NCBI RefSeq assembly: GCF_004121055.1
Contig: NZ_PYAL01000002.1
Coordinates: 434,001 to 498,000 of the forward strand
Reading direction: 5' to 3'
DNA from: Achromobacter aloeverae
GTDB taxonomy: Bacteria > Pseudomonadota > Gammaproteobacteria > Burkholderiales > Burkholderiaceae_B
Length of the DNA stretch: 64,000 nt
Below, piece after piece: positions 34,435 through 42,875 of the stretch (the first letter of the stretch is position 1; each line of letters begins with the position of its first letter). The position numbers were made by a program, and so were the translations under genes. The notes beneath the pieces are model-generated. The model was not told the origin of the DNA, did no database searches, and saw only the letters and a program-made list of their open reading frames with translations.

Positions 34435-35193
34435 ATGACCGATGCCGCGAAGAAACCCCCCTCGTTCGCCGCGCTGCGCGCGGAGCCGCCGATCGCGCGC
34501 GCGGCGACGCTGCCGGCGGAAGTGGCCGAGCGCCTGCGCGGCGCCATCGGCCGGCGCGATATCGTCGACGAGGACAACAAGCTGCCTTCCGAGGCCGAGC
34601 TGGCCCAGGTCTATGGCGTCAGCCGTCCGGTGATCCGCGAGGCCATGTCGCTGCTTAAGGCCGACGGCCTGGTGATCGCCCACCAGGGCCGCGGCCAGTT
34701 CGTCAATCCCGCCGGCAGCAATGTATTCCGGCTGGAGCCCAACGTCGAAAGCAGCGAAGACCTGCGCGAACTGTTCGAGTTCCTGCTGTCGGTGGAGGTC
34801 CCGGCCACCCGCCTGGCCGCGGAACGCCGGGGCGCGCGGGAACTGCGTGACATCCAGCAGGCCTATGCGCGGCTCTACGATGTGACGCGGGACGCGGGTG
34901 ACGGCGCCGACGAGGACGGCGAATTCCACCGCGCCATCGTCCGCGCCAGCGGCAACCGCTATTTCATGGCGTTTTCGGACTTCCTGGATGCTCGCGTACG
35001 GCGCATGATCCGCCTGGCGCGCAAGAACACGCGCACCCGGTCGGCGCAATGGGTCCTGCAGGTGCAGCAGGAGCATGAAGCCATCCTGCGCGCGATCGAG
35101 GCCGGCGATGCCGACGCGGCCAGCGCGGCGGCCGCCGCCCACCTGAACAACGCCGCCACCCGGTTGGCCTTGTACCAGGGGCGGGGCGGCTGA
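34435..35193 (+). CDS. GntR family regulator, FadR/FCD subgroup
   Basis: 252 residues. The winged helix-turn-helix lies at about 24-90 (LPSEAELAQVYGVSRPVIRE) and the all-helical FCD ligand domain at about 100-240, with metal-ligand-type residues in DEDGEFHRAIVRASGN and a C-terminal EHEAILRAIEAGD. As the last gene of the SDR-E1-E2-SDR operon it probably represses that operon until the substrate or an intermediate binds. Convergent with the SDR on the minus strand. Confidence 0.88.
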   Translation: MTDAAKKPPSFAALRAEPPIARAATLPAEVAERLRGAIGRRDIVDEDNKLPSEAELAQVYGVSRPVIREAMSLLKADGLVIAHQGRGQFVNPAGSNVFRLEPNVESSEDLRELFEFLLSVEVPATRLAAERRGARELRDIQQAYARLYDVTRDAGDGADEDGEFHRAIVRASGNRYFMAFSDFLDARVRRMIRLARKNTRTRSAQWVLQVQQEHEAILRAIEAGDADAASAAAAAHLNNAATRLALYQGRGG

Positions 35194-35213
35194 ATCAGCA
35201 GCGGCCTATCCCG

Positions 35214-36020
35214 TCAGGTCATCAACCACCCGCCCGCCACGTCCACCACCTGGCCGGTGATGAAGCGCGCCTGGTCCGACGCCAGGAACAGGCAGGCATC
35301 CGCCACTTCCTCCGGCGTTCCCAGGCGTCGCAGGGCGGTAATCTCCGCCACCGCGTCATTGATTTCGCGCGGCACGCTCTTGAGCAGCGGGGTGGCGATG
35401 CGCCCCGGCGCCAGGCCATTGACGGTGATGCCGTACTCGCCCAGTTCTCCCGCCCAGTGCCGGGTCAGTCCGATCAGCGCCGCCTTGGTGGCCGCATAGT
35501 GCCCCGCGACGATGTCGCAATAGGCCTTGCCCGCGACGGAAGACATGTTGATGATGCGTCCGCGCCGCTGTTTCACCATGTGCGGGGTGGTCAGGTGCGC
35601 CATGTAGTACACGCTGTTGAGGTTGACCGCCATGACGGTCTCCCATTCCTTCGGCGGCATTTCCCAGACCTTGAGGGCGCGGCCATTGGTCTTGGGCGAG
35701 ATGCCGACGTTGTTGACCAGGATATCGGCGCCGCCCAGCGCCGCGCCCAGCTGGTCGCAGGCCGCCCTGCACGCGTCGAAATCCTGCACGTCCGCGTTGG
35801 CGTACAGCACACGGTGGCCGGCGGCCTGTAGCTCGTCCTGCAGCCGGGCCCCGCCTTCGGGGTCCCGGTCGATGAGGCCGACGGCGGCGCCTTCGGCGGC
35901 AAGCGCGCGCACGATGGCCGAACCGATGCCGCCGACCGCGCCCGTCACATAGGCTGTCTGCGCGGCGAAGCGCGCGCCCGCGGCCGCGCCGTTCCCAACA
36001 CCACCGCCGGCCGTGCTCAT
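35214..36020 (-). CDS. short-chain dehydrogenase/reductase (FabG-like)
   Basis: 268 residues; the ATG at 36018-36020 overlaps the stop of the quinone reductase gene (ATGA), so it is translationally coupled. Marks: YVTGAVGGIGSAIV, LVNNVGISP, INMSSVAGKAY, HYAATKAAL and PGRIATPLL. Last gene of the liv-type operon. It resembles 3-oxoacyl-ACP reductases, but the context (ABC importer and quinone reductase) suggests a catabolic dehydrogenase. The substrate is unknown. Confidence 0.87.
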   Translation of the reverse strand: MSTAGGGVGNGAAAGARFAAQTAYVTGAVGGIGSAIVRALAAEGAAVGLIDRDPEGGARLQDELQAAGHRVLYANADVQDFDACRAACDQLGAALGGADILVNNVGISPKTNGRALKVWEMPPKEWETVMAVNLNSVYYMAHLTTPHMVKQRRGRIINMSSVAGKAYCDIVAGHYAATKAALIGLTRHWAGELGEYGITVNGLAPGRIATPLLKSVPREINDAVAEITALRRLGTPEEVADACLFLASDQARFITGQVVDVAGGWLMT

Positions 36021-37009
36021 TCCTGCACCTTGAGGGCTATCTTGCCGATATGCTGGCTGCTCTCCATCAGCGCATGGGCCTGAGCCGCCTCGGCCAGGGG
36101 AAAGACCTTGTGGATCACCGGCAGGCATTTGCCCTGTTCCATCAACGGCACCACCTTCTCCGCCAGGGCCTGGGCGATGAGTCCCTTGTCCTCGTCGCTG
36201 CGCGGTCGCAAGGTCGAACCCGTGAAGTTCAGCCGCTTGACCATGATGGGCGTGGCGTCGATCTGGGCCTTGCTGCCTTGCAGGAATGCAATCTGCACCA
36301 GGCGGCCATTCACCGCCAGCGAGCGGATGTTCCGATTGATGTAGTCCCCGCCCACCATATCCAGGATGACATCCACGCCTTGCTTGCCGGTGCCGGCCTT
36401 GATGGCGTCTTCGAAATCCTGTTCCTTGTAGAGGATCACGTGGTCGGCCCCGGCCTTGCGGCAGGCCTGCGCCTTTTCCTCGTTCCCCACGGTGGTCCAG
36501 ACCTCGGCGCCGAATGCATGCGCGAGCTGGATGGCCGTCAGCCCGATCCCGCTCGATCCGCCGTGCACCAGGAACTTCTCGCCCTTGGCCAGCCGCGCCC
36601 GGTCGAACACATTGGTCCACACGGTGAAGTAGTTTTCCGGCACGCAAGCCGCGGCCAGCAGGTCCATGCCCTTGGGCACGGGCAGGCAATGCCGCTCGTC
36701 GGCCAGGGCGTATTCCGCATAGCCGCCTCCCGGCGTCAGGGCGCAGACTTCATCGCCCACCTTGCGTCCCCGCACGTCCGGCCCGATGGCGACGATGCGC
36801 CCGGCCACTTCCAGGCCCAGGTAGGGGGACGCGCCCGGGGGCGGGGGATAGGCGCCCGCGCGTTGCAGGCAGTCGGGGCGGTTGATGCCCGCATAGGCCA
36901 CTTGGATCAGCACCTGCCGTCCGGCGGGCTGTTCCCATTCGCGCTCGGCGAGCGTCATGCAGGCGGGCGCGCCGCCCTGGCCGTGATCGATGTACTTGAA
37001 TTTAGCCAT
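36017..37009 (-). CDS. NAD(P)H quinone oxidoreductase / MDR family
   Basis: 330 residues, zinc-free medium-chain dehydrogenase of the quinone oxidoreductase (PIG3/TP53I3-like) type: YAGINRPDCLQRAGAYPPPP near residue 40-59, LVHGGSSGIGLTAIQLA with the NADPH-binding AXXGXXG-like turn, and RPRSDEDKGLI typical of the PIG3 branch. Likely reduces quinones or enones. Fifth gene of the minus-strand operon, 14 bases after livF. Confidence 0.88.
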   Translation of the reverse strand: MAKFKYIDHGQGGAPACMTLAEREWEQPAGRQVLIQVAYAGINRPDCLQRAGAYPPPPGASPYLGLEVAGRIVAIGPDVRGRKVGDEVCALTPGGGYAEYALADERHCLPVPKGMDLLAAACVPENYFTVWTNVFDRARLAKGEKFLVHGGSSGIGLTAIQLAHAFGAEVWTTVGNEEKAQACRKAGADHVILYKEQDFEDAIKAGTGKQGVDVILDMVGGDYINRNIRSLAVNGRLVQIAFLQGSKAQIDATPIMVKRLNFTGSTLRPRSDEDKGLIAQALAEKVVPLMEQGKCLPVIHKVFPLAEAAQAHALMESSQHIGKIALKVQE

Positions 37010-37023
37010 GATGAATTCCGGTT

Positions 37024-37728
37024 TCAGTGTCCGAGGTAAGCCTTCTTGACGTGCGGGTCGTTGAGCAGCTCCGGGCCGGTGCCGCTACGCACGATTGCGC
37101 CATTTTCCAGCACATAGCCGCGATCCGCCAATCGCAACGTCCGGAAGACATTCTGCTCGACCAGCAGCACGGTGACGCCGACGGCGGTCACCTGGCGGAT
37201 GACGTCGAACATCTGCTGCACCAGCAGGGGCGACAGTCCCAGGGACGGTTCGTCGAACATCAATAATCTGGGATCCGCCATCATGCCGCGCGCGATCGCC
37301 ACCATCTGCTGCTCGCCGCCCGACAGCGAACCGGCGAACTGGCCCAGCCTTTCGCGCACCCGGGGAAAGATGTCCAGGACCTCGGCCATCTTGCGCTGGG
37401 CGCCGGCCCGCGCCGCGCGCTTGAACGACCCCATCAGCAGGTTGTCGCGCACGGTGAAATGCGGAAACAGCTGACGCCCCTCCGGGATCATGGTGATGCC
37501 CGCGTCGACGATGTCGTAGGGGTTGCGGTTGGTCAGGTCCTGGCCCATGAATTCCACCTTGCCGCCGGTACTGCCCATGACGCCGCACAAGGTCTTCAAC
37601 GTGGTGGTCTTGCCGGCGCCGTTGGCGCCGATCAGCGTGACGATTTCTCCCGCATGCACCTCGAAGTCCAGGCCGTTGAGCACCTGGGTCTTGCCATAGC
37701 CGGAGCAGAGTTTGGAGACTTTAAGCAT
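37024..37728 (-). CDS. livF: ABC transporter ATP-binding protein LivF
   Basis: 234 residues. Walker A GANGAGKTTT, the LivF-type LFPHFTVRDNLLMG, signature SLSGGEQQMVAIARG and Walker B RLLMFDEPSLGLSPL. Powers a branched-chain amino-acid-type importer. It overlaps the fused LivM-LivG gene by 8 bases. Confidence 0.92.
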   Translation of the reverse strand: MLKVSKLCSGYGKTQVLNGLDFEVHAGEIVTLIGANGAGKTTTLKTLCGVMGSTGGKVEFMGQDLTNRNPYDIVDAGITMIPEGRQLFPHFTVRDNLLMGSFKRAARAGAQRKMAEVLDIFPRVRERLGQFAGSLSGGEQQMVAIARGMMADPRLLMFDEPSLGLSPLLVQQMFDVIRQVTAVGVTVLLVEQNVFRTLRLADRGYVLENGAIVRSGTGPELLNDPHVKKAYLGH

Positions 37729-39502
37729 CTTGGTAGTCCTTGCCCAGGTAGGCCTCGATCACGGCCGGATGTTCGACCACCTCGCGCGGCGTGCCGCTGA
37801 CCAGCACGCCGCCCTCGTTGATGACGATGATGCGGTCGGACAGGGCCATGGTGGCCTGCATCATGTGCTCGATCAGCAGGACGGACACGCCGCTGTCGCG
37901 GATGCCGCGAATCATGCGGATGGCCTCTTCGATGTCGGTGGGGTTGAGTCCGGCCATGACCTCGTCGAGCAGCAGGATGCGCGGACGGGTGGCCAGGGCG
38001 CGCGCGATCTCCAGCCGCTTCATGCCGCCCACCGTGAGGTTGCGCGCCTCGGTATCCAGGAAGCGGGTCAGGTGGGTGCGCTCGGCCACCTCGCGGGCGA
38101 TCTGCTCGGCCTCGTCGCGGTCGGCGGTGTTGATGAACGCGCCCAGCATGATGTTTTCCAACACGGACAGGCCGGTGAAGGGCTTGGCGATCTGGAACGT
38201 GCGGCCCAGCCCCTTGCGCGCGAACTGGCTGGGCGTGGCGCACTGCACCCAGGCGCCGCTGGCGTCGCGCATCGAAACCCGGCCCTGGTCGGGCGCCAGG
38301 AAGCCCGACAGCAGGTTGAACACCGTGGTCTTGCCCGCCCCGTTGGGTCCGATGACGCCGAGGATTTCGTGGCGTCCGAGTTCCAGCGAGACATCGTTGG
38401 TGGCGCGCAGGCCGCCGAAATTCTTGAACAGGTTCTCGGCCTTGAGGACAGGCGTTGCTTGCGCGTCGCCGGTGGCGGACCCGGCCGGGGTCGCGCGGCT
38501 TGCCGCCGGCCGCCGCGTCCCCAGATAGGGCAGGCGGTCCAGCAGGCGTTCCACCATCGGCCCGAAGGCGCCGGCCAGGCCGCGCGGGATGGTCAGCACC
38601 ACGCCGACCAGGATCAGGCCGTAGACCAGGCCATGCATGCCGTTGCCCACGCCGCTCAGCCAGCCGCGCGCCAGTTCGGCGATGGGCAGCACCAGGAAGG
38701 TGCCGGCGATGGGACCGCTGACCGTGCCCAGGCCGCCGATCAAGGCGAACATGGCGATCTGGATGGACAGGTCCAGCGAGAACGCCGAGCCCGGGTCGAC
38801 GAAGGTGAGATAGGTGATGTGGAAGCTGCCTATGATGCTGGTCAGGGCGGCCGAGATCACCGCCGCCAGGATCTTCATGTTGACGGTGTTGATGCCCACC
38901 GCGCGCGCCGCGTCCTCGCGTTCGCGGATGGCGATCAGGTAATGCCCCATGCGCGACTTGCGGATCATCCACGAGGCCCACACCACCACGATGAAGAGGC
39001 CGTAGGCGATGATGACGTAGTTCATCTTTTCGCGGAACACCATCCACGTCCAGCCGATGTTCAGCGGCAGGCTGATGCCGCTGGAGCCCCCGGTCCAGCT
39101 TTCCTCATGGATGACCAGCAGGCGCACCACTTCCAGGATGGCGATGGTGGACAGTGCGAAAAAAGGGCCTTTCAGGCGCAGGGTGGGGTAGCTGATCACC
39201 ACCGCCACCAACGCGGAAATCACCGCGCCGGCCAGCATGCCTATCCAGGGCGTGATGCCGAAGTTCTGCGTCAGCAGGGTCGCCGTGTAGCCGCCTATGC
39301 CGTAGAACACGGCATGGCCCAGCGACAGCTGGCCGGCGTAGCCGCCGACGATGTTCCAGGCCACGGACATGGCGGAGAACACGAACAGCAGCACGAAGAG
39401 ATTGGTCCAGAACGGCGTGCCCAGGATGGCGGGCACGAGGAACATGGCGACCAGAAGTATCAGGCTGACATAAGCCTTGGGACTGCGAAAATCCGGAATC
39501 AT
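37721..39502 (-). CDS. fused ABC permease-ATPase (LivM-LivG)
   Basis: 593 residues. Residues 1-310 are a LivM permease with about 9 membrane segments (IVGGYAGQLSLGHAVFYGIG motif near 50-70 and VGINTVNMKILAAVISAA near 200). After a linker, residues about 350-593 are a LivG ATPase: Walker A GPNGAGKTTVFN, GLGRTFQIAKPFTGLSVLEN, signature NLTVGGMKRLEIARAL and Walker B RILLLDEVMAGLNP. LivM and LivG are usually separate; fused forms occur in beta-proteobacteria. It works with LivH, LivF and LivK of this operon. Confidence 0.92.
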   Translation of the reverse strand: MIPDFRSPKAYVSLILLVAMFLVPAILGTPFWTNLFVLLFVFSAMSVAWNIVGGYAGQLSLGHAVFYGIGGYTATLLTQNFGITPWIGMLAGAVISALVAVVISYPTLRLKGPFFALSTIAILEVVRLLVIHEESWTGGSSGISLPLNIGWTWMVFREKMNYVIIAYGLFIVVVWASWMIRKSRMGHYLIAIREREDAARAVGINTVNMKILAAVISAALTSIIGSFHITYLTFVDPGSAFSLDLSIQIAMFALIGGLGTVSGPIAGTFLVLPIAELARGWLSGVGNGMHGLVYGLILVGVVLTIPRGLAGAFGPMVERLLDRLPYLGTRRPAASRATPAGSATGDAQATPVLKAENLFKNFGGLRATNDVSLELGRHEILGVIGPNGAGKTTVFNLLSGFLAPDQGRVSMRDASGAWVQCATPSQFARKGLGRTFQIAKPFTGLSVLENIMLGAFINTADRDEAEQIAREVAERTHLTRFLDTEARNLTVGGMKRLEIARALATRPRILLLDEVMAGLNPTDIEEAIRMIRGIRDSGVSVLLIEHMMQATMALSDRIIVINEGGVLVSGTPREVVEHPAVIEAYLGKDYQDA

Positions 39503-39514
39503 GTCTCGCTCCTA

Positions 39515-40381
39515 TTATTCCGTGCCGACGCCGAACAGCCCGGTCGGACGCAAGACGAGGATCAGCAGGAAAATGCCGAAATACACCACCTCCTTGAGGT
39601 CGGGCGCGATGTAGTAGCCGGCCAGCGTGTCGACCACGCCGATGATCATCGACCCCGCCACGGCGCCATAGAGGCTGCCCATGCCGCCCAGCACGACGAT
39701 GACGAAGGCGGTCAGCACGAAATAGGTGCCCACGGTGGGGAAGACCGGATACTGCGGGGCCAGCAGCCCCGCCGCGATGCCGACGAAGGCCGTGCCCAGG
39801 CCGAAGGCCAGCACGTAGACCGCCTTGACGTTGACGCCCATCAGCATGGCCGCGTAGCGATGCTGGGCGACGGCGCGCAGGGCGCGGCCCAGGTAGGTGC
39901 GGTGCATGAACAGGTGCAGCAGGATGGCCAGCGCCAGGGCGGCCAGGAAGGTGACCAACTGGCCCGTCACCATGGCGTAGTTGCCGACCGATATCGAGTC
40001 GGTGCCCAGTTCCACCGGCGCGCGCAGCACGTTGGCGCCGAAGACGACCAGGGCCAGGTTCAGCAGGATGGTGGAAATGCCCACCGTGGCGAAGATCTGA
40101 ATATGTTCGTCGGCATTGAGCAGCGGCTGTATCACCAGCCGCTGGGTCGCCGCGCCAAGCGCGAACAGGATGATGGCCACGGGCACCAGGCCCACATAGG
40201 GGTGGATGCCGAAATGGCTGGCGGCCAGGTACACGAGGTACATGCCCACCATCAGGAATTCACCGTGGGCGAAGTTCACCACGCGCACGACACCGAAGAT
40301 CAGCGTCAGGCCCAGGCTGATGATCGCATAGGCGCCGCCCAGCAACAGGCCATTGATGATGAGTTGAATCAGGATATCCAT
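39515..40381 (-). CDS. livH: ABC transporter permease LivH
   Basis: 288 residues with about 8 membrane segments. GLLLGGAYAIISLGLTLIFG and VVNFAHGEFLMVGMYL at the N-terminus and the LRAVAQHRYAAMLMGVN coupling helix are LivH signatures. Partner of the LivM half of the next gene. A strong hairpin separates it from livK, which usually lets the receptor be made in excess over the membrane subunits. Confidence 0.92.
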   Translation of the reverse strand: MDILIQLIINGLLLGGAYAIISLGLTLIFGVVRVVNFAHGEFLMVGMYLVYLAASHFGIHPYVGLVPVAIILFALGAATQRLVIQPLLNADEHIQIFATVGISTILLNLALVVFGANVLRAPVELGTDSISVGNYAMVTGQLVTFLAALALAILLHLFMHRTYLGRALRAVAQHRYAAMLMGVNVKAVYVLAFGLGTAFVGIAAGLLAPQYPVFPTVGTYFVLTAFVIVVLGGMGSLYGAVAGSMIIGVVDTLAGYYIAPDLKEVVYFGIFLLILVLRPTGLFGVGTE

Positions 40382-40471
40382 GGAGCAGCCTCGCGGATGA
40401 AGGACGGGGCGAGCGCCTCCCGCGGGCGCCCGCCGTCGCGATGCGACCCGTCCTTCCTACAACTTGTCTCG

Positions 40472-40505
40472 GGGTTCCCGGCGCCGCGCGGCGTGCCGGG
40501 AACCC
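40472..40505 (-). terminator. strong hairpin between livK and livH
   Basis: GGGTTCCCGGC (40472-40482) pairs perfectly with GCCGGGAACCC (40495-40505), with a further self-pairing GC loop. Read on the minus strand it follows the livK stop by 14 bases. It lacks a long U run, so it probably acts as a partial terminator or 3' stabiliser for livK. Confidence 0.65.
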
Positions 40506-40518
40506 AGCCCGGGTTTTC

Positions 40519-41718
40519 CTATTTATTGAAAACGGGCTTGCCGAGGGCGAGCTTGCTGGGCGCGATGGTGACCAGCTGGCCGTTCTGCCACTGCATGACG
40601 TAGAAGTCCGAAGCCTTGTTCTGGCCATCTTCGCCGAAGTCGAAGCCCCAACCGTTGGCCGATTGCCCGGCCGGTTTCTTGTAGGCCAGCACGGCCGCGC
40701 GGATCTTGTCCTTGTCGGTCGACTTGGCGTTGGCGATGGCCTCGAAGAAGACCTTGGCGCCGACGTAGTTGGTCAGGCTGTGGCCGGATTGCGGGTCGCT
40801 CTTGTACGTGGACTTGTACGCTTGCAGGAACTTGTCCAGGCCCGGCGCGCCGGCCGGGTTGATGGAGGATTGCGGGAAGTCCAGGTCGAACACGCCGTTC
40901 ATGCCCGCGCCCACGGCCTTGGCGGTGTCGGCCAGCGAGTACCCGCCGCCGGCGCCGATGACGACCTTGGGCTTGAAGGCCGCGGCCTTGGCCTGGTTGA
41001 AGTACAGGATGGCGTCGTTCTGGTAGGCGGTCTGCAGCACCACGTTCACGCCGGCGCCCTTCAGGCGCAGGATGAGCGAGGACAGGTCCACGGTCTTGGC
41101 CGAGTAGGGCAGCACCTCGGCGACGGTATAGCCCAGCTCCGCGGCGCGCTGCTTTTCGGTGGCCGCCACGTCGGTGCCGTAGGGGCCGTCTTCGTGGATG
41201 ATGCCTATCTTGATGTCCTTGGGCGTCAGGCCCATGCCGGGCGCGACGATGTCGTGCAGGGCGTTGACCACCGAGACGCCGTACAGGGCGGTGTTGGGAT
41301 TGCTGCGGAACAGGTACTTGTAGCCGCGCGTGGTGATCTTGTGCGCCGTGGCGCCCAGTTCGAAATAGGGCACGCCGGCCAGTTCGGTGACCGGCGACGC
41401 GGCGTAGGAAATGCCGGAGGCATAGCTGCCGAACACGCCGACGACGTTGGCGGAGATCAGGCGCTTGGTTTCCGAGACGGCCTGGTTGGGATCGACGGCG
41501 TCGGCCTTGACCAGCTCGATCTTCTCGCCATTGATGCCGCCGGCGGCGTTGATTTCATTGACCGCCAACTCCAGGCCGCGGAAGCTTTCCTGGCCCAGCA
41601 AGGCCAGGGCGCCGCTGAAGGGAAACAGCGCGCCGACCTTGATGTCGGCATGCGCCGCCGCGCTGGCCAGTACGCCGCAGGCGCCCAGTGCCAGGGCGAT
41701 TTTCCTGATCTTGAACAT
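40519..41718 (-). CDS. branched-chain-type ABC substrate-binding protein (LivK family)
   Basis: 399 residues from the ATG at 41716-41718, with AAGGAG 8 bases upstream; an upstream frame to 41862 would read through the operator. The signal peptide ends at AHA-DIKVG (about residue 24). Type I periplasmic-binding fold: GALFPFSGALALLGQESFRG, the middle GSYASGISYAASPVTELAG and GIIHEDGPYGTDVAATEKQR. First gene of the importer operon. LivK-family receptors bind amino acids, amides or aromatic acids; ligand unknown. Confidence 0.92.
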   Translation of the reverse strand: MFKIRKIALALGACGVLASAAAHADIKVGALFPFSGALALLGQESFRGLELAVNEINAAGGINGEKIELVKADAVDPNQAVSETKRLISANVVGVFGSYASGISYAASPVTELAGVPYFELGATAHKITTRGYKYLFRSNPNTALYGVSVVNALHDIVAPGMGLTPKDIKIGIIHEDGPYGTDVAATEKQRAAELGYTVAEVLPYSAKTVDLSSLILRLKGAGVNVVLQTAYQNDAILYFNQAKAAAFKPKVVIGAGGGYSLADTAKAVGAGMNGVFDLDFPQSSINPAGAPGLDKFLQAYKSTYKSDPQSGHSLTNYVGAKVFFEAIANAKSTDKDKIRAAVLAYKKPAGQSANGWGFDFGEDGQNKASDFYVMQWQNGQLVTIAPSKLALGKPVFNK

Positions 41719-41835
41719 ATGTCTCACTCCTTGTTGATGGTCTGATCGCGACGCCTTGCCGCTTGTGAGGTGCTTGTTTTTGGTGCCCGTAGGTCCCCGG
41801 TGGGATGGCCTTGGGTGCGGCGTTGGATGGTACAT

Positions 41836-41849
41836 AATATATGATATAT
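41836..41849. promoter_or_regulatory. AT-rich near-palindromic operator upstream of livK
   Basis: AATATATGATATAT, whose core ATATAT-G-ATATAT is a near-perfect palindrome, lies 118 bases before livK. The same 14-mer on the other strand lies at 46812-46825 next to the GntR gene. It overlaps possible -10 elements, fitting repression. Confidence 0.6.
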
Positions 41850-42004
41850 TTTTTAAAAACACACACCGGCACGTGATTTATTCTAGAGGGCGACCCGGGC
41901 GCGTGCATGGGGGATTTCCCCAAGGCCACGGGCGCGGCCACCCCAGGATCGCGGGCGACGGCGAGGCGCCATCCAGGGCTCCCGCGGCGACACGCGGCGA
42001 TATA

Positions 42005-42064
42005 AAGGGCGACCCCAAGGACGACCCCAAGGGCACCCCAAAGGGCAACCCAAAGGGCGACACA
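42005..42064. repeat. 12-bp tandem repeat, five units, before an SDR gene
   Basis: Units of the form aagggcgacccc start at 42005, 42017, 42029, 42041 and 42053, with one to three changes each. The last ends 11 bases before the ATG at 42076, so it lies in the leader of that gene. Confidence 0.85.
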
Positions 42065-42075
42065 GGAGACTGAGC

Positions 42076-42858
42076 ATGTTCGAGGATTGCAGTTTGCAGG
42101 GCCGCAAGGTATTGATTACCGCCGGCGCCGATGGCTTGGGACTGGAGATGACGCGCCTGTTCCATGCCGCCGGCGCTTCCTTGTTGGTGTGCGACATCAA
42201 CGCGGCGCGGCTGGAAGAACTCAGGCGCGATTTGCCCGGGGTGGCGACGGCCGTCGCCGACGTGGCGGACGAGGCCAGCGTCGCCGCATTGTTCGAAGAG
42301 GTCGGCGCGACGCTGGGCGGCCTGGATATCCTGGTCAACAACGCCGGCGTGGCCGGCCCCACGGGCTACGTCCAGGATCTGTCCAAGGCCGACTGGGACC
42401 GCACGCTGGCGGTCAACATCACGGGGCAGTTCCTGTGCGCACGCCTGGCGGTGCCGCTCTTGAAGGCATCCTCCGCGGGCGTGATGATCAATCTGTCTTC
42501 GGCCGCCGGCCACCTGGGTTTCGCGGGGCGATCGGCCTACTCGGCATCCAAGTGGGCGGTGGTGGGCTTCACCAAGTCGCTGGCCATCGAGCTGGGGCCC
42601 TACGGGATCCGGGTCAACGCGATCCTGCCCGGCGCGGTGGAAGGGCCTCGCATACGGGCGGTGATCGACGCCAAGGCGAAGACGCTGGGGCGCCCGGTCG
42701 AGGAGATCGCCGCGCAGTACGAGAACCAGGCCGTGCTGGGACGCATGGTCACGGCGCGCGATATCGCCAACATGGTGCTGTTCAACGCCAGCGACGCGGC
42801 GCGCAGCATCACCGGCCAGGCCATCGTCATCGACGGCCTGACGCAGAAACTCTATTGA
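42076..42858 (+). CDS. short-chain dehydrogenase/reductase
   Basis: 260 residues. SDR marks: ITAGADGLGLEMTRLF, LVNNAGVAGP, LSSAAGHLGFAGRSAYSASK and LPGAVEGPRI. The GADGLG turn differs slightly from the usual TGxxxGIG. GGAGAC lies before the ATG. First gene of the plus-strand SDR-3HAD-BKACE operon; it probably oxidises an alcohol group of the substrate. Confidence 0.88.
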   Translation: MFEDCSLQGRKVLITAGADGLGLEMTRLFHAAGASLLVCDINAARLEELRRDLPGVATAVADVADEASVAALFEEVGATLGGLDILVNNAGVAGPTGYVQDLSKADWDRTLAVNITGQFLCARLAVPLLKASSAGVMINLSSAAGHLGFAGRSAYSASKWAVVGFTKSLAIELGPYGIRVNAILPGAVEGPRIRAVIDAKAKTLGRPVEEIAAQYENQAVLGRMVTARDIANMVLFNASDAARSITGQAIVIDGLTQKLY

Positions 42859-42875
42859 ACCCGGAGGATGCCAGC

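Larger units (their letters stand above)
41719..42075. other. 357-base divergent gap with operator and 12-bp repeats
   Basis: Contains the livK ribosome site, the AT-rich operator at 41836-41849, a GC-rich stretch, and the 12-bp repeat at 42005-42064 just before the SDR start. A frame through 41756-42073 encodes the repeat as a Lys-Gly-Asp-Pro-rich string but has no family match and no ribosome site. Confidence 0.5.

Noticed and set aside
37712-40603. Long open frame (about 963 codons) on the plus strand opposite livMG and livH
   Set aside because: Antisense shadow of clear ABC transporter genes; composition is dominated by His, Gln, Asp and Ala with no domain.
41756-42073. Possible small protein with Lys-Gly-Asp-Pro repeats upstream of the SDR gene
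   Set aside because: The repeats encode it only because the 12-bp unit is a multiple of three. It begins in the livK leader, crosses the operator and has no ribosome site.
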